DNA of 64,000 nt from Vandiemenella viatica. Lineage: Eukaryota; Arthropoda; Insecta; Orthoptera; Morabidae. Below, piece by piece: positions 32,790 to 42,043 of the stretch. The notes below the pieces were generated by a model that worked only from the letters and a program-made list of their open reading frames with translations, had not been told where the DNA came from and did not search any database. Where the stretch lies: the NCBI GenBank assembly GCA_031002005.1, contig JARYHS010008074.1, forward strand, positions 13,896,924 through 13,960,923. The letters are read 5' to 3'. The first letter of the stretch is position 1, and each line of letters opens with the position of its first letter. A program made the translations under genes and the position numbers.

Positions 32790-35561
32790 TAAACACCGGA
32801 ATGTAGGAGCAACGTAAAAGAATCTCGTCAGTTAAAAGTTCTCATAATTAACTGTAGAAGCGTTTGTAACAAACAACCGGAACTTGAAAGCGTTATTTGT
32901 AGTACAGAAGCGGATATCGTTATCGGTACAGAAAGTTGGTTGAAACCGGAAATAAGTTCCGCCGAAACTTTTAAAGATAGCATGAACGTTTTTCGTAAAG
33001 ACAGATTACATTCTCATGGAGGTGGGGTATTTATAGCTGTGAGTAAATTTCTCCCATGTAATGAAATAGACGTCGATACGAACTGTGAAATCATATGGAT
33101 TAAACTCAACGTTGCTGGGTCAAAACTCATCATAGGTGCCTTCTACCGTCCACCTGATTCGGATATAGCTATCGTCGAGGAGTTAAGAAATAATGTAAAT
33201 AGTATAGCTAGCCGTTTTAAAGATCATGCTACGATTCTAAGAGGCGACTTCAATCTGCCTTATATTGACTGGCGTAATTACGTTCACATCACAGGTAGCA
33301 GGGATAAGGCAGCTTCTGAAGTAATTCTCGATTTGTTGTCAGATAATCATTTCGAGCAGCTAGTTAATGAACCTACGCGGTGTCATAACGGTAGCGAAAA
33401 CATTTTAGACTTGCTGGTCACCAACAGGCCAGAATTATTCACCGACATTTCAACGACCACAGGAATAAGCGATCACAAAGCGGTAATCGCGACTATCAAA
33501 TTAATGACCGAGCGAAAAAGGAAAAAAGGGCGGATTGTATACAAATTCAGTAAGGCCTCAAAGGAGTGTTTTAGAACCTACCTGAGGAATAAATACCATA
33601 ACTTCAAGTCAACAAAGGACACCGTTGAAGAGATGTGGCATCGTTTTATACATATAGTCAGGGAAGGAATGGAAATACATATACCAAAGCGCACAATAAA
33701 GGGAGAGAATGATCCACCGTGGTATACATGCGAAGTCAAAAGATTACTCAAAAAACAAAGGAAAATACACGCACGCTCAAGAAGGAAGGGGTGTCGCAGT
33801 GATTTAGAAACCTTAGCTGATTTAAGAGGACATATTAAAAATGTAATGCGCGAGGCCTTTAACGATTTTCACTCCAACTCTCTCTCTAAGAGTCTCACAG
33901 AAAACCCAAAGAAATTTTGGTCGTATGTACGAAAAGTTAATTGTACCAACAGCAATATTCCAGCACTAATTCGTCAAGGTTCCGAGGTTAATGAAAGCCG
34001 CGATAAAGCTAACGTACTAAATACTGTATTCAAAAATTCATTTACAAATGAACATAAGGATAGTATTCCCGTTTTCCCACGCCGTGGCGAGTCGGTGATG
34101 GAATCATTACGAATAGATACTGCAGGTATCGTTAAGCAATTAGAGCTCCTGAAGTGGGGGAAAGCACCGGGCCCGGATGGAATTCCAGTAAGAGTATTTT
34201 TAGAGTATGCTGCAGAAATCGGGCCATTTATGTCTGATATATTCAGTAAATCATTAGAAGAGCGAAAAGTACCTTCAGACTGGAAAATCGCGCAAGTAAC
34301 TCCGATTTTCAAAAAAGGTGATCGAAGTGATCCTGGGAACTATCGTCCCATATCTATAACATCTGTTTGTAGTAGAGTTATCGAGCATATTATATGCTCG
34401 AACATTATGAATTTTCTAGATTATAATAATTTGCTTACAACAAATCAACATGGATTTCGGAAGAAAAGATCATGTGAAACACAGCTGGCCCTATTTACAC
34501 ACGACGTAATGAAAGTTATCGATACAGGTTCACAAGTAGATGCAATTTTTTTAGATTTCCAGAAAGGCTTTGACTCTGTGCCACACAACCGCCTTTTAGC
34601 GAAGCTTCGAGCTTACGGTATATCGCATCAGCTTTGTGAATGGATAAAGGATTTTCTAACTGGTCGGTCGCAGTATGTTGTCGTTGAAGGAGAAAGTTCT
34701 TCTAATCTAGATGTTACATCGGGTGTACCTCAAGGAACTGTAATAGGACCACTTCTTTTCTTAATTTTTATAAACGATCTCGGAGACAAAGTGAAAAGCC
34801 TTTTTAGATTGTTTGCTGATGATGCGGTTATTTATAGGGAAGTAAGAACTTTGGCCGATTGCTTAGAAATTCAGCGCGATCTGGATGTTATTTTGGCTTG
34901 GTGCGCTGAGTGGCAACTTACTCTAAACTGTAAAAAGTGCAAGACAATAAGCATAACTAACAAAAAGAATCCGATTGTTCAGAAATACGAGTTAAACAAT
35001 ACAGTTATTGATATGGTCGATTCTATTAAATATTTGGGAGTAACAGTACAAAGGAATATGAAATGGGACATACACATTAATTCTTTAGTAGGTAGAGCAA
35101 ATTCTAGGCTGCGATTCATAGGTAGAATCTTGAAAAATTGTAATGAACAAACAAAGGAGATAGCGTACAAATCTCTTGTGCGTCCACATTTGGATTATTG
35201 TTGTGCCATTTGGGACCCATTTCGTAAGGGATTGATCGAAAGTATAGAGAAAGTACAGAGAAGAGCCGCTCGATTCGTGACCGCTTGCTACAGTCCTTAT
35301 GAAAGCGTCACAGAACTGATTAGTAGATTAGGTTGGGAGTCTCTAGTAGATAGACGACACACGTTTCGTTTAAACTTATTGGAAAACATGCGTACTCCAA
35401 CTTTCACTCATGAGTGTAGTGAAATACTTCTTCCACCAACCTATTTGAGTCGGAAGGACAGGAAAGATAAAATTACAGAAATAAGGTGCCGGACTGATTC
35501 TTATATGAATTCTTTTTTCCCTCGTACCATTAGGGATTGGAATGCACAGCAAAGAGATTAG
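32790..35561 (+). CDS. LINE ORF2 fragment: apurinic endonuclease and reverse transcriptase
   Basis: The frame is open from a TAA near 32787 to TAG at 35559-35561 (over 900 codons). It has no stop, although the first methionine is only at 32940. Endonuclease motifs are LIINCRSV, IGTESWL, GGGVFIAV, GAFYRPPDSD, RGDFNLPYIDW and GISDHKAV. Reverse transcriptase motifs are GKAPGPDGIPV, TPIFKKGDRSDPGNYRPIS, GFRKKRSCETQ, FLDFQKGFDSV, GVPQGTVIGPLLF and FADDAVIY (catalytic Asp pair), then a thumb and a C-terminal region with LDYCCAIWDP. Nothing looks mutated in the retained part, which suggests recent insertion, but the 5' loss removes promoter and ORF1. Confidence 0.9.
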
Positions 35562-35614
35562 CTTTGGTGCTGAGCACCCTCTGCCACCCACAATTTTGTG
35601 AATTGCAGAGTATA

Positions 35615-36919
35615 CAGGGTGCGTCACCAAAATCCGGACAATTTTAAATTTAAATTTCCCGCCACATTTTCCTTCCACCAGAGATCGTGTTTGGCGCTAT
35701 GTAGTGTCTAACGTTTCTAGTAAACAATGGTAACCTCAAAATGGCCATGATGTTGAAGCGAAGTGCGGAGTATGATAAAAGAGCCGCGATTGTCGAAGGT
35801 CTTCGTGCTGGGCGCTCAGCAGTTGAAATAATTCGGTTTTTCAAGTACCCAAAATCGACAGTTTATGATGTTGTAGCAAAATATTCGTCGTTAGAACAGT
35901 CAAACGAAGGTTCCACAGTACCGGCACGGAAGCGTCACTCGAAAGACCGCACAATGAGGACACCTGAAGTCATCGAAAGGGCTCAAGAGCTGATTTCAGA
36001 GAATCCAAGGCAGTCATTGCGATCTCTGGCAAAAATCATTGGTGTAAGCGAACCAACAATGCGTCGAATTGCTGAAGAAGACCTTAGATACAAGTCCTAC
36101 ACACTGAAGGTTAGGATAATGCTCTCCGAGACTGCTAGGACAAAGAGAGTCAGCCGCTGCCATTTGCTTCTGTCATCACTGAAAAATGATGCCGCTGGGC
36201 GTATCAGATTCTTTTCTGATGAAAAGATTTTTACAGTTGATGCCAAAAATAATCGAAGAAATGACCGTTGGCTTGCACATGATCCACAGGATATCCCTAT
36301 TGTTGCCAGAACAAAATTTCCTGCCAGTGTTCACGTGCTAAGTGTTGTGTCGAGCGAGGGTCATGTCATGCCCCCACATTTTTTTAAAAACAAGGAAACT
36401 GTGACAAAAGAAGTTTATTTGAACGTTATTTCGAGTGTTGTGAAGCCGTGGATTGATGCAGTGGCGTCTGGAACTCCGTATGTTTTCCAGCAAGACGGTG
36501 CACCAGCCCACACGAGCCATTTGGTTCAAAACTGGATGTCCGATAATTTGGACATGTTTTGGTCAAAGGAATTTTGGCCTCCAAACAGTCCCGATTTAAA
36601 TCCTCTGGATTACTTCGTTTGGAGCGTAGTTGAAAGGATGTCCAACAAGTCTCGGCATCCAAACGTCGCATCATTGAGATCCGCCATTGAAGCAGCATTC
36701 GCCGCCATGGACTCGGCTGCATTACGTCGAGCATGCGACCGCTTCAGGCCGAGACTGGAGGCAGTTATTGAAGCTAAAGGGGGATATATTGAATAATTAT
36801 TTTCTATAGAGGTCCCTGATAAACCATGCAAAAGTATTTTTTGTTATTTTAATATTTTGTGAAAAAAAAATTGTTTCAAAAAACTCTTCGATTTGTCCGG
36901 ATTTTGGTGACGCACCCTG
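35615..36919 (+). mobile_element. maT-type (DD37D) transposon, apparently intact
   Basis: It has perfect 27-bp inverted repeats (35615-35641 and 36893-36919), beginning CAGGGTGCGTCACCAAAATC, inside TA duplications (35613-35614 and 36920-36921). The element is 1,305 bp with one full-length transposase. Removing it and one TA restores the LINE tail phrase gcagagtatgtagatg. Perfect ends and an undamaged gene make it the youngest-looking DNA transposon in the window. Confidence 0.95.
35741..36796 (+). CDS. maT-type DD37D transposase, intact
   Basis: This 351-codon gene starts MAMMLKRSAEYDKRAAIV. Two helix-turn-helix regions are visible: GRSAVEIIRFFKYPKSTVYD (about residues 24-43) and SLRSLAKIIGVSEPTMRRIA (about 94-113). 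Catalytic residues are in FFSDEKIF, VFQQDGAPAHTS and PNSPDLNPLDYFVW. I count 37 residues between the second and third Asp, which defines the DD37D (maT) group of Tc1/mariner. The length is normal for the family. An upstream ATG at 35727 leads to a stop after seven codons, so 35741 is preferred. The enzyme would cut at the ends and insert at TA in the nucleus. Confidence 0.93.
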   Translation: MAMMLKRSAEYDKRAAIVEGLRAGRSAVEIIRFFKYPKSTVYDVVAKYSSLEQSNEGSTVPARKRHSKDRTMRTPEVIERAQELISENPRQSLRSLAKIIGVSEPTMRRIAEEDLRYKSYTLKVRIMLSETARTKRVSRCHLLLSSLKNDAAGRIRFFSDEKIFTVDAKNNRRNDRWLAHDPQDIPIVARTKFPASVHVLSVVSSEGHVMPPHFFKNKETVTKEVYLNVISSVVKPWIDAVASGTPYVFQQDGAPAHTSHLVQNWMSDNLDMFWSKEFWPPNSPDLNPLDYFVWSVVERMSNKSRHPNVASLRSAIEAAFAAMDSAALRRACDRFRPRLEAVIEAKGGYIE

Positions 36920-36944
36920 TATATGTAGATGTAGATGTAGATGA

Positions 36945-38019
36945 AACAGAACTTAATCAGAGAATAAATCATCACCAATGAGCAGAAAATATAAGAGTTC
37001 TGTAATATAAACAAATGTAATGATATATGAGTCCAGAAACTCCACACGGCTGATACCTTAAGTTAACGCATAATTGTACATATAAATCTTGCTGTTTAGT
37101 TGCCTCATAATAAACACTGAAGTGCTATCTTTGTAAAACCAAATAATCCCACCTGTGAGATCAAAAAATAGAAACAGCGACTGGAAAATTCACAGACACT
37201 TCTGTCTGCAAACCACCAGATAATTTTTTCTTTTCAACCACCAAAGAACACTGAATCTCAACATAACCAGTTCATTATGGATGGCTGGAACTATCACAGC
37301 ACAGATTGGAGCTAAAAAAAAAAGCCTAAATTAATTCTTTCCAGTATGGAATTTGGAATACAGAATGCTCAGTTCTGAAGATTAATGTTTCAAAAGGGTA
37401 CAACTTGATAATCAAAATCCAACATAGGAAGATATGAACAAATATATAAGCAGCCTTCAAAGTAGCACCTACTACTTACAATGACAATAACAAAAATAGA
37501 ACCAATGTGAGAAAACTATGAACAGTTTATTGACTTACTAAAAGTAATATTGAGAAAATCAATCCAATGATAGTGCAAAAAGCAATTAGCAAGACATTCT
37601 TAGTTTCTCCAAAGAATGCAAAATAAGATTAGGGCCCTTCAGGCTCAACCTATAGTGCTGGAAAGTACAGATAGTTGTTTTAGTAAGGAAGGGTGAGAAG
37701 GTTCGTTGGGAGCTGATAATAGGGGAAATACAGTTAACAGGATGAGAAAGGCAGACACTTCAAAAATTGTGGTAGAAATAGGTTTGACCTGTTGCCAGAG
37801 ACAGAAGTAGAAGAGACTAATATAGATGTAGGAGTAGGTTAAGTGCTTCAGGCCTTCAGGATTAGGGGACTTCAAGGGGGAAAAAAAGAGTTCTGCTGCT
37901 AGAGTAATAACTATGTGGAGGTATAGGCCCTCTTCTGTAGGAACACAGGCTACCAGGTCAGAAGTTTTATCAAATCTAGTACAACTTTAGAGAAGGACAA
38001 TATAGGTTCCTTTTGTGGA
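36945..38019. other. AT-rich intergenic DNA, no gene recognised
   Basis: Only short open frames without motifs are present. The sequence is poor in structure apart from short A and T runs. The last part (from about 37640) may already belong to the old LINE fragment that follows. Confidence 0.45.
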
Positions 38020-38348
38020 GATTTCAGTGAGGAGGATTGAGTAGTGATGGTGATAGGGGCAGTTAATAGTACTGATAGAAAAACCAGTTATAGAATAGAA
38101 TGTGATTTCAGGAAAGTGGTAAAGGAGGCATAGCCTACCAGAGTTGAGTTCCTACAGGTTTTAAGTCACCCTGATTGGCCACAGTTGAACCGAAATATGA
38201 GGCAGGTAAATGTGGAATAAGAGGTACTACTTGGAAAAGGTAGGAGAGGATTCATTAGGCATGGCCTGTACCTAAATAGAAGGGGAAAGAGATATTTTCT
38301 AATTGTTAGCTGAGGGAGTCCACTTCCAGATATGATGGTGTAAGGACT
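38020..38348 (+). pseudogene. Possible LINE ORF1 esterase-like fragment
   Basis: Plus-strand reading gives HPDWPQLNRNMRQVNVE, then FIRHGLYLNRRGKRYFLIVS. The HG-LN-RGK phrase resembles the end of the SGNH/GDSL esterase-like ORF1 domain of CR1-type LINEs. Stops interrupt it. It is cut at 38348 by the LTR retrotransposon. A reverse transcriptase fragment on the far side (58380-58560) could be from the same decayed LINE. Confidence 0.4.
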
Positions 38349-40841
38349 TGTAAGGTATCCCTCGTTCTATTTTTCATATTTCGTTAGAATCCGGTCAAGT
38401 TTAAGGTTAGTTGGAGTACACGATACCACACGTGGAATTAAGTTAACAGCATTTCTAGGATAATAAAGTGAATAAATAACACATACACAGCATAAATAAA
38501 CTATAAACTACCATAAAGACATGATAGTTCAGCAGGAAATAGGTTACTTCACATAGGAGTAAATTTTTAATAACAGATACTAACATCGGTTGGCAAGATA
38601 TTTTGAACCGATTTAAACGAAGTAAAGGTTGAATAATTGCAAATAATAGGCATAAATAAACCTTTTATCATGTTTAATACACATTATTACAGAGATAAAT
38701 AAGTAATTTCAGTAAAGGAAAAATCTAACTCATAAATTTTGGCATATTCCAGTTTTGGTATTCCTGAAGAGATTTCAGTACAGTAAAGACAATAAAGAAC
38801 CTATATTACATAGGCCTAGACTCACTATAACCATAACTTCAGAAGTAAATATAGTTTAGTAGGGTTTTTTAAAGAAATAAACTGGAGGATAAAATAACAG
38901 TCTGAAACAGAATGAAAATAACTCATTGTAATGAAACTTGACCATCTTAAAGCTCCAAAAACAGCAATAATAATCCCTGAGACAGCCTAGTAGATAAATT
39001 AACAGGTTTCTGATAGTTTTAAAGCATCTAATAACCACAAGAAGTAATTATATTGGATTTTTAATACTCATTTTGCTTAAACAGTTCACATACATAATTT
39101 TGGTCTTTTAAGTAGTTTCAGGATTTTAAAAGTAGAAAAACAAGCAGTAAATAAAATAATCTTTCAATTTTAATAGGTTTTAAATAGTTTCAGTCGGTAG
39201 AATATGAAATATCAGTGAGTAAATAGACGCCGGTAAATCGATCAATTTGGTCAACTTTTCGGAATTAATTCCAGTACTTTAAAGCCATTTCAAGAGCGCT
39301 AAGGACATGTAAATACCAGCTAACACACATAATTAATTTTCTAAACACATTTTAAGACATTTCACTAACCTGTTGAATGTTAATCCGATCATGAAATAAT
39401 TTGTTACAGACACTGCACACATAAAATGCTTCTTCTACACTGATTTTAAACACGGTCACCCAATATAAAGTAGAGAATAAATTAAAACAGCCATGGAACG
39501 AAGTAAATTCATCTAAATCAGATAGTTTCAAACATTCTGAGTATTTTTAAACATTAAAAGAACACGTAAAAATTGAACACCCAACTTGAGCATTTTATTA
39601 TTCAAAAGCCTACTTGAATTCCGGGTTATAAAATAGTTTGCCAGGACAATCCATTCTTTTAGCTTCCTACATATTAATTTCAAGTCATTTAAAGCCATAG
39701 AACCGATGTTATAGGTTTTGTAAATTCACTCGGCAGAAAACACACGTGTAGATCACTAAATAATTTATTGTGTCTAAGAGGTAATAGCTACAGAGATAAG
39801 ATAAACTTCAAAATAAGCAGTAAAATTCAGGCTACACCTTGATAATTTTTCCGGCTCGATAATCCATGAAACTTCAGAGTTATTCCATGAAAACTAAATA
39901 ATAGTCACAACCGATGGTTAGGAATTAACGGTTTTACCATAACTTAACTGATTTAAACAAAGTAGACCTTTTGGGAGAATCTAAAATCGAGAATAATATT
40001 TTAAGCTTACTTTCGCGTTAATAATTACAACCAATTTTAAAAATAACAAAACTTCGACTAAAGCCGTAGACTTGGGAAAATCAACCATATCGACAAGTTT
40101 TTGGAGAGACAAAATTAACATAATATTCAGACACTAAACACTTCATCTAGTAACACACATCACTTTTTACCATTTCCTTGCTGAGATTAACCTAGTATTA
40201 AGAAAGTTATTAGATCAAACAGTAGGGTATGTTTAAGAGCGCGGAGGTACACTGTAGAAATACGTCATCACATGAGCAACTCCTATATAAGAAAGCGGGA
40301 AGAAGACACAAGGGAGCCGATAGATCAGTCTAGATGTTGAAGTGCATGTGAACGCATGTTCGGGTTTCGCGCGGAGTGGTCAGGGCAAGATGGAACATCA
40401 TGGCGGCTAGTAGTGCGCATGTCTGAGGAAAGGACGCGTAGTGGCGGACATTTTGAAAATTTTGATGGACATGTGAATTTCGAACTTTTGTTTTGTTTCA
40501 ACTGGGGGAGAAGCGGTTTAATGCTCTTGATCTCAACTTGTAATCTTTGGTGACGATAATATCCGATTGCTTTGCTAACTGTACAATGACAATATTTGTT
40601 TCAAGAATTTTGGAAAATATAACTTAGTGATTTTGACTCTTGATTTTCATTTTATACTTTACTACCCTTCTTGTGGTGGGTTTAAAAATACAAGTGGCGA
40701 CTGTGGTCTTATTTATCAGTTAGCATAAAAGGTTTTAACACGGTTACAGAACTTTCTTTTGGACTCAGAATATTTTGGACAACATCTGGTTCAGGGGATC
40801 ATAGTCGATACCATCCCCCAGTATTTGACAAGTCCCTGACA
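38349..40841 (+). repeat. Gypsy-like 5' LTR (2.49 kb)
   Basis: It is almost identical to 55269-57760. Short open frames within it occur at the same place in both copies and carry no known domain, so they are not counted as genes. The unusually long LTR holds a TATA box near its right third. Boundaries are set by the paired ends and the GACT duplication. Confidence 0.93.
40284..40290 (+). promoter_or_regulatory. LTR TATA box (5' copy)
   Basis: TATATAA sits in ctcctatataagaaagcggg. The equivalent in the 3' LTR is at 57203-57209. An initiator-like TCAGT is at 40325-40329, a little farther downstream (about 43 bases) than usual, so the exact start of transcription is uncertain. Confidence 0.55.
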
Positions 40842-42043
40842 TGGGATCGTAGTGACGCGTGCTCAAACCGAGCAGTGATCCTGAGCAAACCGGACAGTGC
40901 AGTTCTACAACTTGTGCCACTTGGGATTATTTTCGCCGATGTTCCTGACCGCCGACCGCCGCCGCAGACCATCGAGAGGTTACAACAGCAGCGAGTGAGG
41001 GACTACCTTTGCCCGAGGAGTCGCCGCACCACTACAGCTGTTACTACAGAGACGCGACGCCACCCACCCTTCGCCTTCGTAGCGCTGACGACTTCGTCCG
41101 GGTGGTTAGCTGTGTATGCAAGCACCACGACACAGCACCTTCGACAGCAACAGCTGCTATCGACATCCAGCCAACCAGCTGTAACTAAGATAAGTACATT
41201 CAACATTAGTAAACATCGTTTTGGGCCTCCTCAACCTGGCTTTGGTGCAGGTCAGTCTGCCTGAGGACGCTATACTGTCTATGCAGCAGTTTCTTCTGGG
41301 CGCTTTCGCTGCTGTATTTCAAGTTTCTTCCAACCATAGTTGAACTAAACATCTGCGGATGTCTACCACGCTACAATCACAGTAGCGGACATTTTTCTAC
41401 TTTTTTAGCTGTTACGGCAGCAAACTAGTGATTTCTTATCACAAACCCAATTTTACCGGGTCAATTTTTGTATTTTCTCCCTCCATTCGACGAAACATTG
41501 GTGAATTTTTTTTTCCACATTTATGTATTGGGGAAAACATTATTTTCCGTGTTTGTTATTGCCGGTCAGCTGTGAGTCAAAGAGGTTCATGCCACAGAGA
41601 TGCAACTTTGCCAAGTCAACGATTATTAACCCAGTGTCAGCTGATGTGTATACACCGTGTAGCATCGCTGTGTTGTTTACGTTCAGACTGAAATTTTTTT
41701 TTTCTCTCTCATTTTGTAATTTCTTTTTCAGGTTTGCGTGTGCTTATTTCTACATTATTTTTATATTATTTTATGTGTGATTTTGGGGGAATTTGGGGAT
41801 TTTTTGTATTTCTTCTGCCAACATCTTCGAAATTTTTTGCGAACAGCTGTTCTGGCTGTGAGGTTCTGTTTACGCATTTTTGTTTTGGGAATGTGCTTTT
41901 TGTGTTTTCCTTCCCTTGGTATCTCAACATTTATTTTGTGGAAGATAGTAGGTTAATATTAACATTAAGCTTCATTGTTGGAGATTTTTTTTTTTTCCTC
42001 CTGTTTAGAATTTTTTTTTTTTTTGCTGTTTTCATTTTCTTAA
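40842..42043 (+). other. Leader of the Gypsy-like element, including presumed primer-binding site
   Basis: TGGGATCGTAGTGACG directly follows the LTR and starts with the TGG expected of a primer-binding site, but I could not match it to a tRNA. The remaining 1.2 kb has no motif-bearing frame. A T-rich stretch with several T runs lies just before the Gag ATG. Confidence 0.6.

Larger units (their letters stand above)
32790..36944 (+). mobile_element. 5'-truncated CR1/Daphne-type LINE, split by maT
   Basis: ORF2 starts in mid-endonuclease without its own start codon, so the 5' end is lost. ORF2 ends at 35561. The short 3' UTR is interrupted at 35613 by the maT transposon and resumes at 36922 with a (TGTAGA)n tail to 36944. 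Hexamer-type tails and an endonuclease plus reverse transcriptase without RNase H fit the CR1/L2/Daphne side of the Jockey superfamily. Confidence 0.85.

Noticed and set aside
38856..39038. 60-codon minus-strand frame found again at 55776-55958
   Set aside because: It is duplicated only because it lies in both LTRs. No domain or start context supports a gene.
40875..41264. 129-codon frame in the leader of the Gypsy-like element
   Set aside because: Low-complexity Gln/Thr/Arg content, no motif, and the intact Gag follows with its own ATG.
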